A DNA stretch of 64,000 nucleotides from Williamsoniiplasma lucivorax ATCC 49196. GTDB lineage: Bacteria > Bacillota_I > Bacilli_A > Mycoplasmatales > Mycoplasmataceae. Positions 32,766 to 45,137 of this stretch are shown one piece after another. The position numbers were made by a program, and so were the translations under genes. The number at the start of each line of letters is the position of its first letter. Position 1 is the first letter of the stretch. The DNA lies in assembly GCF_000518285.1 (NCBI RefSeq), contig NZ_JADH01000004.1, positions 1 to 64,000 of the forward strand. The letters are read 5' to 3'. The notes below the pieces were generated by a model. It did no database searches. It was not told the DNA's origin and worked only from the letters and a program-made list of their open reading frames with translations.

Positions 32766-35698
32766 TATTTAATGACCTTAACTATTTTCAGTAAACTCGC
32801 AGAAACTTTACCTTTATACTTTTCTATTTTAACATCCAATGCCAGAACTGAACCAAGTTTAATTTTTTCTTTCACATCTTCAAATGTTGAAGCAAAGATG
32901 GTCACAGAAAGGGCGTCAGTTTCATCGGCTATTTCCATAAATGCCATATCATTTTGATTTTTATCTTTTAAAATACGGATGTTCTGGATTTCACCAATAA
33001 TTCTCGTGAAACCTTGGTTTTCTTTGATGAACTCAATGGGTAATGGTTTTAGTTTTTCATTTTCGTGTTTAATCATAGTCATTGGGTGAGTGGAAACATA
33101 AAATCCTAAAACTTCTTTTTCTTTTGCTGAAACGATTTCAGGACGATCTTTTTCTGGTTCTAAAATAGGGATTAATTCTGTGTCAATGACTAAAGAATTT
33201 TTATTGAATTCAGCAAAAGTAAAAATTTGTTCAAGATTATTTTCTAATGTTTGACGACTATATTTAAAAGCATCAAAAGCTCCAGATCAAACTAATGATT
33301 TAAAGAGATTTTTATTCAAACCTTTGCTCAACATTCTAGTCACAAAATAAAAAATTGAACTAAATAAATTTTTATCTTCTTCGTAAGTTTCTCTTAATTT
33401 TCTGACAAATTCATTGCCAATGCCTTTAATCGTAATTAAAGGTAAAAACAATAATTTTTGACTTGAATTGTAATTAAAGCTCATGTTAGCAACATTCGGA
33501 CTTTTAATCGCCACCCCTCTTTTTTTAGCATCGTTTAAATATTGGGCAGTTTTATGTTCATTTCCAATCACACCACTTAATAAAGCAGCATAAAATTCTG
33601 CTGGATATTTAGTTTTAAAATAAGCTAATCAGTAACTAATATATGAATAAGCAATGGAATGTGATTTATTAAAACCATATGAGGCAAATTTTTCAATTCA
33701 ATTTCAAATAATTTCAGCTTTCTCTGCTTGGTAATTGTTTTTGATTGCTTGTTCAATAAATTCTGCTTTTACTTCTTCCATATATTGAGCTTGCTTTTTA
33801 CCCATCGCTCTTCTGACAATGTCGGCTTTTGCTAATGAAAAATTAGCAACTTTTTGTAAAATTTGAATAACTTGTTCTTGATAAACAATAATCCCAAAAG
33901 TTGGATTTAAAATATCACCCAAGGTCGGATCAATTAAATATTTTTTTACTTTACCTTTTTTTCTTTGGATAAAGTCATCAATCATATCTTGCGGACCAGG
34001 TCTAAATAAAGCAGAAACAATCGACATATCTTCAATCGAATTGACTTGCATTTTTTTGATGACATTAGTCATTCCCGGAGATTCTAATTGAAAAATACCT
34101 GAAGTATCACCACTATTTAAAGTTTCAAAAACCTCTTTTAAATCTAAATCTATTTTGCTTAAATCAATTTTTATTTGGCGACTTCTTAAAATGTTATTTT
34201 GAATCATCTGTAAAGTTGTGAGGTTTCTTAAACCTAACAAATCCATTTTAATTAAGCCAAGAGCTTCTAAAAAATTCATATCAAATTGGGTTTGATAAAT
34301 TCCATTATGTCCGAGTTTAATTGGGAGAATATTTCTTAAATCCAAATCTGCTAAAATCACTCCAGCGGCATGTGTACTAGTTTGACGAGGTAAACCAATT
34401 AAAATTTTACCCATCTCAAAAAGTTCGGGATACTCTTTTTCGTATTGTTGTAAATAACTATTATTAGCAATCGCTGCTGCTAAATCATTTTGATAAATTA
34501 AATCAATATTTTTAGTAATGGCATTCACAATTTCTAAATTGATTTCATAAGCTCTTGCGACATCGCGAATCGCTGATTTAGCCCCAATGGTTTGAAAGGT
34601 AGAAATCGTCGCCACATTATAAGCACCATATTTATTAAATAAATATTCAACAACTTCTTCCCGACGATCATCTTGAAAATCAATGTCAATATCAGGCATC
34701 GTCGCTCGTTCAGGATTTAAAAAACGTTCAAATAATAAGTCATATTTAATTGGGTCGATTTGGGTGATTTCTAATAAAAAGGCAATTAATGAACCAGCAC
34801 TAGAACCACGACCAGGACCAACCACAATATTTTGACTGCGCGCAAAATTGACATAATCTCAAACAATTAAAAAATAATTATTGAAGTTCATTTTATCAAC
34901 AACTGTTAATTCAAATTCCAAACGATCAAGATATACTTGTCGATTGATGGTTGTTTTATTTTTCTCAAAGTGTTTCATTAAAGCTTCATGACACAACTGT
35001 TTTAAAAACACATTGGATGGTAAATTATTGGGAGTTTTAAAATTAGCAATATGATAATCTTCAATTTGGGCAAATAAAGTAAGGTTGCATGATGCTGCAA
35101 TGTTCGTAATTTTTGCAGTTTGATCAACATTGTATTTTTGTTGCATTTCTTGATCAGAAAAATAATGTTCATTTTGAACGTTAGTAATTTCTTTAATGGT
35201 TTGGTTATTTTTAATGGCAGATAAAACAACAAAATGTTCATATTCATTTTGTGCTAGATAACTAATTTTAGGAATATTTAATTGTTCAACTAATGTCGGA
35301 TATGCTTTGATAATTTCCTCATCTTCTGAAATCAAAATATTACCATCCAGTGCTTGATTGAAAATAGTTCAAAAATTTTCATCAAAATTTGTGAAAATGT
35401 TTTCCATTAATCACGTTGATAGAAAGCACAAATTTTGATAACCAATTTTATTTTTGGCATATAAAAGCGTGGTCTTATTTGTTTGTGGATTATCAATTGC
35501 TAAACCAATAATTGGTTTTAAATTATTTTCTTTAGCTTGGGTATAAAAACTAGCAACACCATACATTGAATGTTTTTCAGCATAAAACACAAAGTCAAAA
35601 TTTTGTGTTTTAGCAAAGGAAATGTAATCTTTAATTTTAATTAAAGACTCTTGAAAATTATATTCAGTTCTAACATTCAATTGTGGTGAAAATTTCAT
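32765..35698 (-). CDS. dnaE: DNA polymerase III alpha subunit DnaE
   Basis: Replicative/lesion DNA polymerase of 977 residues. Visible are the catalytic PDIDIDFQDDRRE, PGRGSSAGSL, the finger motif FGIIVYQEQVIQI, KADIVRRAMGKK and SYGFNKSHSIAYS; the C-terminus carries an OB-fold (RIIGEIQNIRILKDKNQNDM). The N-terminal PHP domain has lost its metal-binding His residues: where others have LHVHSEYS this has LNVRTEYN, so it is probably inactive. ATG 35698 with GGGG upstream starts one base after the thiI stop and is preferred to an in-frame ATG at 35731. Mollicutes usually also have PolC, which is not in this window. UGA codons give Trp at seven or so places. Confidence 0.94.
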
Positions 35699-35699
35699 T

Positions 35700-36893
35700 T
35701 TATCCCCTTTCTTTTTTAGTGAACTCTCCATTCATTCAAACAAATTCTTCAATTAAATTATCAACTGTATGTTGCAACAATTCTTCTCAAAGTAAATCTT
35801 TTTCATTAAATTCTGCTTCGCGTAATTTGGGTTTTGTGACTGGATTTTTTGGGACAAACATTGAACAAGCGTCATCAAAAGGTAAAATGGAAGTTTCATA
35901 AGTGCCAATTTTTTTCGAGATGAGCACAATTTCTTCTTTATCATAAGTTAATAGTGGTCGTAAAATCGGCAATGTTGAGACAGTATTAATCGTATTAATT
36001 GATTCAATGGTTTGTGATGCCACTTGACCTAAAGACTCACCTGTAATCAAGGCTTTGGCGTTGATTTTAAATGCTAATTGATTAGCAATACGCATAAACA
36101 TACGACGCATGATGTTAATTTTATAACCTTCATTTGGCATATGATTTAACTCTTCAAGTAATGGAGTAAAATTACAGACAAATAAACTAAAGTGGTTGTA
36201 GTTATATTTGGCAATAATTTTGGCTAATTCAAACACTTTACCAAGTGCTTCAGCTGAAGTATGGGGCGGGGTCATAAAATGAATGAAATCGACATTCATA
36301 CCTCTTTTCATTGTTAGAAAAGAAGCCACAGGAGAATCAATCCCTCCACTCAATAATGAAATTGCTTTTCCTGAAACTCCCACTGGTAAACCTTTTAAAG
36401 CTGGGATACGTGAATCAAAAATGTCGACATGATCTTTTTTAATCACCACTTCAATTTTTAATTCTGGATGATGAACATCAACTTTTAAATGTGGGTTTGC
36501 TTTTAAAACAATGGGCGCTAATTTTTGTTTTAGTTCAGTCGATGTGACTGGATAAGCTTTGTCTTTACGATACACTTCTAATTTAAAAGTTTTAGCTTGT
36601 GAGTTTTGGGCAATTTTTAAAACAGCTTGGGTGATGTCTTCAAAATCTCATGAGGTTTTTTCAATCACAGACATCGAGTAAATTCCAAAAACATTTTGTA
36701 ATTTACTTAACACTAAATCTAAAACATTCTCTTGAACATTTAACATCAAAGAATTGTAATCTTTGATGTAAGTTACCTCTTCTTTAAATTCTTTTAATTG
36801 AAATTTAATGTTTTGAATTAATTTGTTAATAAAAACATTGCGGTTATTCCCTTTTAAAGTTAACTCTCCGTATCTAATTAAAATGTTTTTCAT
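35700..36893 (-). CDS. thiI: tRNA 4-thiouridine synthase ThiI
   Basis: Adenylates U8 of tRNA and inserts sulfur to give 4-thiouridine. The 397-residue protein has the N-terminal ferredoxin-like and THUMP domains (about residues 1-165) and a PP-loop ATPase with SLLSGGIDSPVASFL and the VLISKKIGTYETSILPFDDACSMF region. The rhodanese domain of the E. coli enzyme is absent, as in other Firmicutes, so sulfur must come from a separate cysteine desulfurase. ATG 36893 follows AGAGG, 2 bases past the ezrA-like stop. UGA is read as Trp three times. Confidence 0.92.
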
Positions 36894-36895
36894 CT

Positions 36896-38665
36896 TTACC
36901 TCTTTTCTCTTTGATATTGTTTGATGGTGCTGAGCAATTGGTTAATCACTAATGCCATATCTTTGTTGTCATAGTTGGCCATGACTTGATTGAAATAAGT
37001 TTCAAAATTAATGTAATTTGCATAGCGGTCAAAATATAAAATCAAAGCTTCAGCAATTAAAGTTTGCTCAATTGCATTAATTACACTATGCCTCACTGCT
37101 AATGCCTCACTTCTTAAATTAGAAAAGCGAGCTTTAACTAGTGTAAATTCTTCTTCTGTGAACTCAAAGTTGGGTGCATGAATAATATTTTCAATCTTTA
37201 ATAACTTTTCTAAAATGTGATCATTTTGTTTACCGATATTTGTAAAGTGAACAATGCGAGCAAATTTTTTACTTAAGTTTTCATTTAAAGCTACAATTGA
37301 TTTAATTGAATTTAAATCATGTTCAATTTGATTTTTGTAAGGATTGGTTGTTTTGATTCCCCTTGTGATTTCAATCATTTTTTTATAAGTTAAAGAAAGT
37401 GTGGCAACAATTGGGATCAATTCATTTTTTAATCATGAATAATCAATTTTCTTTTTTTGAGCTAAATTAATTTTGTATGCATCATAAAGCTGCGACCACT
37501 TAGTTTCTAAAAGCGGAATTGGTGATCATATTTTTTCAAATTCCATGGCTTTGTTTAACTTAATATGTGCTTTTTCATTAGATTTTATCGCTTTAATCCC
37601 ATTGATATAGTCTTGTTTAATATCTTGAAAAATTTGGCTAATTTTATTAAAATTATTTTCAATAAACATTTTCATAATTTCTTCAAATTCAATATTGGTT
37701 TCAAAATTAATAATGACTTCTGAAATTTCTGAAAGCTCATTAAAAGCTTTCGTGTAATCTAAATTAAATACACTATTTTGAATGTTAGTTTTATAAAAAA
37801 GGAATTGATTCTCACAATTTTGAATTTTGGTTTCATTAATCACTTTTTCTTTAACTTCATACATTGTTTCAATAATATTTTTTTTAATTGCCAAAATTTT
37901 TAAAGGTAAAGTTTTATTTAAAAACTTTTCTGATGTTTCAAAAAGATCCAAAGTTCGAATTAATTGCATAATTTTGTCACTCGTTTTGTCTTGATAAACT
38001 AATGAATCACCATACATCCCCTCTTTTAATTTAATATTAATTGCAATCATGGCATTCTCAATATTTTCTAATAACCTTTTTAAAAGTTCTTGATTAAATT
38101 TCAGTGATTTATCTTTCATTTTCATCATTGCTTCTTTTTTGACTTCATTAAATACTTCACGCACTTGAATGCGGGCATCTCTTTGAATAAATTCTGTTTG
38201 CAAAATTTTATCCATTTCTTTAAACATAATATAAAGTTCTCAACTCACTTCTTTTAAATGTTTTTTCACTTCAGCTGAACGTTTTAAATTTTGCAAATTT
38301 GGTTTTTTATAATTAAAGTTTTGAAAAAAGGTAATCATATTGTTGATTTCGTTATAAAAATTATTTTCAATTAAATTTTTATAACGAACTTTTCATATTT
38401 CCACAACATGTTTTTCTTGCGCTGAACTTGTCTGGTTTTTCATCACTGTGATTGATAATCTTTTTAAACGCACTTGCACAGCATTACGAGCAATTTTGGT
38501 TGCTTCTTGATAAGCATCAATGTAATTTTTTAACATTGTTTTATAAATTCAAATCATTAAAAAAGAAGTAATTAAAATGGCTAACAAAATAAAAAAGATC
38601 ACTAATGACGTGATTTGAATGGTTGATAATCCATGCGAAATGTTTCAGCCTTTACTAAAAATCAT
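36896..38665 (-). CDS. ezrA: EzrA-like septation ring regulator
   Basis: A 589-residue protein with one N-terminal membrane helix (about residues 18-41) followed by a long charged, coiled-coil cytoplasmic part. This layout, the length (EzrA is about 560) and the position next to thiI near rpsD and tyrS, as in Bacillus, point to EzrA, which tunes FtsZ ring formation. The sequence itself is too diverged for certainty. ATG 38665 has AGGT upstream and an extended -10 promoter 25 bases away. It is the first gene of the eight-gene operon down to dnaI. Confidence 0.65.
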
Positions 38666-38689
38666 TTTTACCTACTTTTCTTTTATTTA

Positions 38690-38698
38690 ATTATATCA
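38690..38698 (-). promoter_or_regulatory. Extended -10 promoter of the ezrA-dnaI operon
   Basis: On the minus strand TGATATAAT (TG-n-TATAAT), 25 bases before the ezrA-like start. Confidence 0.6.
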
Positions 38699-38946
38699 AC
38701 AAAGGGTGATTTTAGGGACCTTAAACGCACGCCAATGTGCATAACTTTAAGCTACAAAATTCATTTTGAATCTCCTTAATCAAGTAGAGCAAATTTTTAG
38801 TAGTAAAAACATGATTATGCATCCATGCTAATTTTGAAAATTTTTGTCTACCAAGAAAAGATATAGTGAAAAAGATTTATTTCAGATCTAACTATCCAAA
38901 ATAGTTTACCCCAACATAAAAATGCAATGATAAAAATGAATACTTA
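38699..38946. other. Gene-free gap between divergent ezrA-like gene and rpsD
   Basis: No open frame or convincing structure; only a small GCAC/GTGC inverted repeat near 38727-38740. Confidence 0.4.
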
Positions 38947-38976
38947 TTAACACCTTTGAAAAAATTGAGTTATAAT
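38947..38976 (+). promoter_or_regulatory. rpsD promoter
   Basis: TTAACA (38947-38952), 18-base spacer, TATAAT (38971-38976). It lies about 155 bases before the start codon, which leaves a long leader. Confidence 0.6.
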
Positions 38977-38992
38977 AAACAATGTTATTTCG

Positions 38993-39087
38993 ATATCTGC
39001 ATCTAGATATGTTTTAAAACCTGTTTATCACTTTAAAAAGTAACCCATAGCAGTCAAAGGGCGAAACGATAAACTGATTAAAGCAGG
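38993..39087 (+). promoter_or_regulatory. Structured rpsD leader, probable S4 autoregulatory RNA
   Basis: The untranslated leader can fold into a first hairpin ATATCT/AGATAT (38993-39010), then GTTTATC (39023-39029) with GATAAAC (39068-39074), enclosed by CCTG/CAGG (39020-39023, 39084-39087), with an inner ACTT/AAGT hairpin. Firmicute rpsD leaders bind S4 to repress their own translation; this arrangement fits, but no match to the known consensus was tested. Confidence 0.5.
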
Positions 39088-39132
39088 ATCTATTCAAATG
39101 TCTTTTAATAACGCCAATATAGGAGAAAAAAC

Positions 39133-39750
39133 ATGTCAAGATATACTGAATCAATATTCAAAAAATCTCGTCGTTATGGTTTCTCAATTCTTGAAAACGG
39201 AAAAGAATTTAGCAAAGGTAAAAAACGTACATCAGCTCCAGGACAACATGGTGCTAAAAAAACCAAACTTTCTGGTTATGGTACACAATTACAAGAAAAA
39301 CAAAAAGTTAAATTCATGTATGGATTAAGTGAAAGACAATTCCGTAACACATTTGCTAGAGCAAAAAAATTACAAGGTGTGACTGGAACAAACTTCTTAA
39401 TCTTATTAGAATCACGTTTAGACAACATTGTTTATCGTTTAGGATTTGCTATGACAAGACAAGGGGCAAGACAATTAGTTAACCACGGTCACATTTTAGT
39501 AAATGGTAAAAAAATTGATATTCCTTCATATACATTACAACCAAATGATGTGTTAGAAATCAAGGAATCAATGAAGAAAAACGATAAAATTGCTGAAGCA
39601 TTACAAAACAATGAATCAACAGTGGAATTTGTTAAAGTTGATAAAACTAAATTTAAAGGTACTTTTGTTAGATTACCTGAACGTCAAGAATTAAACCAAG
39701 AAATTAACGACGCATTGATCGTAGAATGATACAATCGTTTGATTAAATAG
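39133..39750 (+). CDS. rpsD: 30S ribosomal protein S4
   Basis: Primary binding protein of 16S rRNA, 205 residues. Starts [20 protein letters not shown]; the S4 RNA-binding domain is at about residues 90-155 ([34 protein letters not shown]). A UGA near the end is read as Trp, extending the protein to ...VEWYNRLIK, which agrees with the usual S4 C-terminus (VEFYSR-like). ATG 39133 has AGGAG. It stands alone behind a structured leader and before two terminators; like other S4 proteins it probably represses its own synthesis. Confidence 0.97.
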
Positions 39751-39752
39751 TA

Positions 39753-39827
39753 AAAGCACCGCATTGGTGTTTTTTCTTACTTTGGTCAACTGTGGATCAA
39801 AAAAAACACCATTAATGGTGTTTTTTT
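39753..39827 (+). terminator. Tandem rpsD terminators
   Basis: A short CACC/GGTG hairpin with T run at about 39757-39775, then a perfect 14-bp palindrome AAAAAAACACCATT at 39800-39827 with a T run on each strand. The two share the CACC...GGTG core. Confidence 0.8.
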
Positions 39828-40054
39828 GTCATTCTTTTGCTCTTTTTTAACTTTTAAAGAACGTGAGAGAAAACGAAGCTTTATTAGCTATATGTATGCT
39901 CTTTAAGGTTAATAATTTTCTGGTATATAATAGCCTAAGAAAATTAAAGCAAAATAATGATATATAAATTAGGTAAATTCGGAGATGCTTCTGCATCTCA
40001 CACAAATATAATAACATTTTTAATCTATAAAACAATATTTTAATTGAGGAATGT
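39828..40054. other. Gene-free gap after tyrS with a stable hairpin
   Basis: Holds the perfect hairpin GAGATGC-TTCT-GCATCTC (39982-39999) without a T run, and on the minus strand a possible promoter TTGTTT, 16 bases, TATTAT ending about 10 bases before the hairpin. It may be a weak stop after tyrS or a small RNA; no open frame is present. Confidence 0.4.
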
Positions 40055-41311
<1,257 letters not shown>

Positions 41312-41321
41312 TTTCTCTCCT

Positions 41322-42392
41322 TTAAAATTTATAGACTTTTAATCTTGTTGATTCTAGATAAGTTCTACCAACTTTAGCTTGTTTGACTCCATCAATTAAA
41401 ACAGCATCCCCAGTAAAATCAGTGCGTTTTTTAGTAATGGCTTGACCAACACCATAAATATCAACAGGAACATTTGCTTTTTCAAATTGGGCAATAACTT
41501 CAGCAGTAAAACCAGATGAAACAATAATTTTAACATGCTGATGGCCAGCAGCATCTAAACCTTTTCTAACTTCTCTAACTAAATATTGATTAACTCCATA
41601 AAGATTAGCATCAATGGGAAATTGATCTTTTTTCTGAGCTAATGTTTGATCAATTAAATTACCTGATGTATCTAAACGCACAGCATAAAGTTTTTCACCA
41701 AAATAATTAGCCACTTCCACAGCTTGAGTGACACAATCATTATTGTAATCAACTAAAGAAACTAAATTGTTATCTGGAAATGCTTGAGCAAAAGCTTTGG
41801 TCGCTTCTAAGGTATTACCATCAAAAGCTTGGATTAAAGCATGTGGCATAGTCCCACTCGGTTGAGGAATGGTTAAATCATCTTTGAAATATTCAATCGA
41901 TGCATCAGACACAAAAAATTTACATCCAGCAATGTAAGCAGAATACCCATCACTTTGTTGGTTCGCATAAAGGTCTGCACGATCATTCATATTTAAAACT
42001 GTTTTATGATTGGCAGCTTTTTGAATTTCATAAAAGTTAGTTGCAATTGAACAATTGCGACTTAAAATTCCATCAATCATCCCTTCTAATCAACCAAAGT
42101 CTTGATATAATCCTTCAATTCTCAAAACTGGTTCTAGTGGCGAAATGAGATCACCATCATTTAAAGTTCAAATTTTTAAATTTTGATAATTTGGTGAAGC
42201 AAATTTAATTAAAGCTAAAACTTCTTGGATACCAGACAACATAATATTGTCTTTTCTTTGAAATCATTGCATTGTAATTTGTTGATTGGGATGAAATGTT
42301 TTTAAAATATGCACTGTTTTTTTAAAGTAATCAGCAATATAATAACCATCTTTAATGCGGGGGTCGAATTGAAAATTATTGACGAGTTTCAT
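41322..42392 (-). CDS. pncB: Nicotinate phosphoribosyltransferase
   Basis: Makes nicotinate mononucleotide from nicotinic acid and PRPP, the entry to NAD salvage. The 356-residue protein shows NFQFDPRIKDGYYIADYF at the start, SGTMPHALIQAF, YNNDCVTQAV, the VRLDTSGNLIDQT phosphate-binding stretch and SSGFTAEVIAQFEKANVPVD. Family members of this short type are common in mollicutes. ATG 42392 overlaps the end of ytpR by 17 bases. UGA is read as Trp in the N-terminal third. Confidence 0.88.
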
Positions 42393-42984
42393 AAACACCT
42401 CAAAAGCTTGCTCCAACATGTGCCTGATATGATTGATCTAAAATAATCACACCTTCTTCATTAAAGTCTTTGTCTCGGAAATTCAATTCATTAACCGAAC
42501 AAAACATGCCAACAGTCGGATAACCACGCATCATCCCGCTGTGAATTACATTTCCGTTTGGTAATCAAGTGCCATCAGTCGCCATCACAGTTAATGTCCC
42601 AACAGCCACATTTTTAGCAGCCGTCACAACATCAACAACACCATCATTGTTTTGCACTTTACATGCTTTTAATTGTGTGCCTTCAATTGGTTGGATTTCT
42701 AAAACTTGGCAAATCACGAATTGTGGAAGTTGGGTTAAAGGATAAATGTTTCTTAATTGTTGTTCAACAAAATTAATTGCTTTTCTTGTTTCACTAATTA
42801 AACCTGGGGTGAAAACAATTTCATCACTAATATTTGCAATGTTAAAGCCAGTGATTTCATCACCTGACTTGATAATTGTAATATTTCCTTTTGTTTCAAT
42901 TTCTGGATGAGAACTTGGTTTTTCTAATGTGATTAAAAGTGTATCAAATTCAACATTATAAAAAATGCCATATTTTTTTTCCAT
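42376..42984 (-). CDS. ytpR: YtpR-family tRNA-binding protein
   Basis: A 202-residue protein with an N-terminal DUF4479-type region (about 1-85) and a C-terminal EMAP-like tRNA-binding OB-fold (about 90-190: FVICQVLEIQPIEGTQLKAC, then VTAAKNVAVGTLTVMA and SGMMRGYPTVGMFCS), as in the N-terminal domain of PheT. It probably binds tRNA; its job in the cell is not settled. ATG 42984 has AAGGAG at a good distance. First gene of the operon with pncB and tyrS, overlapping pncB by 17 bases. Confidence 0.85.
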
Positions 42985-43053
42985 TAGCAAAAACTCCTTT
43001 TTATATATAATATTGTATAATATAAATTGTACAAATTTAAAGGAAAAAGGAAA

Positions 43054-43890
43054 ATGAAAATTGCGATATTAACAGATTCATCATATGGTGGTAGCTTAAA
43101 AGATTTTAAAGATCTTTACCAAGTCCCATTAATGATTACTGAAGAAAACGGAAATGGCATCCCAGATGACGAAAATTTAACAGAAGATTATTTCTATGAA
43201 CTTTTAGAAAAACAAGCTTTAAAAACTTCGTTAACAACTCCCAAAACCATGTTAGAGATGTGAGATAAATTACTGACTGAATATGATCAAATTATCTTCA
43301 TGTCACTATCAAAAGGGTTAAGTGGTCAGTTTGCAACCTTTAGAATGCTAAGTGAAACTGAAGATAAATATAAAGGAAAAGTATTTGTCGTTGACACTAA
43401 TGGTGTTTCAATTATTTTGCAACATTTAGTTAGAAATGTTGCAGTGTGAATTGCTGAAAATAAAACTGGGTTTGAAATTATGGAATTAACTTTACAAAAA
43501 CATAACAAATTCTCAGCTTTTATTATTCCTAAAAACTTAGAAACATTAAAACGTGGAGGAAGAATTACTCCTGCTGCTGCCGCTTTAGCTAAGATGCTAA
43601 AAATCACGCCAATCTTACGCTATAATGGCCAAATCGACAAACAAGGAACTGCCAGAACTTTTAAAAAAGCAGTTCTTGAAGCATTAGAACTACTTAAAAA
43701 AGAGAAGAAGGGTATCAAAGAAATTGATATCAGTTATTCTAAGATTCAAGAAGAAACATTAGAATTATTAAAGTCGCTAATTGCTAAAGAAGGCTTTACA
43801 ATTAACTTAGAAGCAAAACTACCAAAAGTAATTGCTTCACACACTGGGCCAGAAACAGTGGCCTTAGTTGCATGAGATAAAGGAGAATAA
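43054..43890 (+). CDS. DegV-family fatty-acid-binding protein 1
   Basis: A 278-residue DegV protein, a fatty acid binder that in Firmicutes hands acyl chains to the FakA kinase. Seen are the N-terminal IAILTDSSYG, SLTTPKTMLEM, IIFMSLSKGLSGQF and the NLETLKRGGRI motif that lines the fatty acid pocket. ATG 43054 has AAGGAAAAAGG; a TATAAT at 43016-43021 is a likely -10 box. It is followed one base after its stop by a paralogue; together they suit a cell that takes up host fatty acids. Confidence 0.9.
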
Positions 43891-43891
43891 A

Positions 43892-44749
43892 ATGAAAATA
43901 GGATTTTTAATCGATAGTTCAGCTATTATTAATACTGATGATTTTACAAAAACGCACATTGAAGTAATTCCATTACATATTACTTCTTCTGATGGAATTG
44001 ATATTTTAGATACTCCAGAAAATGTAAAAAAGATTAATTTTTGAGAATTAATTAAAAATGGTAAAGATTTCAAAACTAGCCAAGCATCTCCAGGTGAATT
44101 AGAAGTTAAATATAATGAAATGTTAACTAAATATGATCATGTGATTCATATTCCAATTCCAGGAAACTTATCATCAATGCTTTCAACAGCAATGATGGTT
44201 GCAAAAAGTGATGAATTTAAAAATAAAGTTACAGTTATTGATAACAAAACAATTCCTGCTCAAGGAATTCGTGAAATGGCTTTATATTTAGATGGACTAG
44301 TGAAACAAGAAAAATTAACAACACCAGCTGATATCGTTAAAGAATACAATGCCCAATGTCATTCAATGTACATTGCAATTGTGCCAAGTAATTTGAAAAA
44401 ACTTGCTAGTGGTGGAAGAGCGAAAACAGTTATTTCTACAGTTTTGAATATTTTGAAAACTAAAGTTTTAATTAGATGAAACGAAAAACCAGAAAAACAA
44501 GCAATCGGAAGAACAATGCATTCCATTATGCATAAAGTGATTGAAACCGTTAAAACCGAATTTAATGGCGGAAATGCTCGTGTTTACTTCTTATGTTCAC
44601 AACTAGTTAGTCAAAAATATATTGATGCTGTTAAAGAGGCTTTTGAAGAAGCTAAAATTAAATACATCACTGAACCAATTTCTGCACTCTATCCTGTGCA
44701 TGCCGGAATTGAAACAATTGGTTTCTTAGTGACTGATTTAAAATATTAA
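43892..44749 (+). CDS. DegV-family fatty-acid-binding protein 2
   Basis: A 285-residue paralogue of the preceding gene, starting MKIGFLIDSSAI. Shared features: FKTSQASPGELEV, HIPIPGNLSSML (the Ser-rich binding loop) and NLKKLASGGRAK. The start ATG has AAGGAG inside the end of gene 1, so the two are coupled. The two copies differ enough to prefer different acyl chains, which is inference from the family. A terminator follows at once. Confidence 0.9.
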
Positions 44750-44778
44750 AAAACAACTTTTAAAAAAGTCGTTTTTTT
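44750..44778 (+). terminator. degV operon terminator
   Basis: Imperfect stem AAAACAACTT/AAGTCGTTTT (one mismatch) followed by seven T's. Confidence 0.75.
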
Positions 44779-44787
44779 ATTTGCTAT

Positions 44788-44862
44788 TGGCAGGGGTGAA
44801 AAGAATCGAACTCTCAACACGCGGTTTTGGAGACCACTGTTCTACCATTGAACTACACCCCT
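44788..44862 (-). tRNA. trnW: tRNA-Trp (anticodon CCA)
   Basis: 75 bases with encoded CCA. The acceptor stem is AGGGGTG/CACCCCT and the anticodon loop CTCCAAA lies between GTGGT and ACCGC, giving CCA, which reads UGG. It follows the UGA-reading tRNA-Trp in the same transcript, 38 bases apart. Confidence 0.93.
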
Positions 44863-44900
44863 AAATAAATAAATCGCACAAATGCGCGATAGTTTTAAAT

Positions 44901-44976
44901 TGGCAGGGGCAACAAGACTTGAACTCGTGACACTCGGTTTTGAAGACCGATGTTCTACCAACTGAACTATGCCCCT
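44901..44976 (-). tRNA. trnW: tRNA-Trp (anticodon UCA, reads UGA and UGG)
   Basis: 76 bases with encoded CCA. Acceptor AGGGGCA/TGCCCCT; anticodon loop CTTCAAA between TCGGT and ACCGA gives UCA. This is the tRNA that makes UGA a tryptophan codon in mollicutes, and it lies first in the transcript, before the CCA isoacceptor. Confidence 0.95.
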
Positions 44977-45001
44977 ATAATAGTTGTCAAAAGACTTTTT
45001 A

Positions 45002-45030
45002 ATTATAGCAATCAGTCCTTAATAAGGCAA
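45002..45030 (-). promoter_or_regulatory. Promoter of the tRNA-Trp pair
   Basis: On the minus strand TTGCCT (45025-45030), 17 bases, TATAAT (45002-45007), about 25 bases before the first tRNA. Confidence 0.75.
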
Positions 45031-45040
45031 GATGAAGATT

Positions 45041-45072
45041 TAAAAAAAGCTATTTCGCATTTGAAATAGCTT
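45041..45072 (-). terminator. Terminator of the acpP-fur operon
   Basis: AAGCTATTTC/GAAATAGCTT stem, 6-base loop (45047-45072), with a seven-T run on the minus strand. Confidence 0.85.
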
Positions 45073-45137
45073 ACTCAAAGTTGATATGATTACTCTTGAC
45101 AAACGATAACATTGTGATTGTCATACTTTTATTTTTA

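Noticed and set aside
41312-41330. T-box leader for tyrS
   Set aside because: The gene starts about 10 bases after the pncB stop, so there is no room for a leader; leuS upstream sequence likewise shows no T-box motif.
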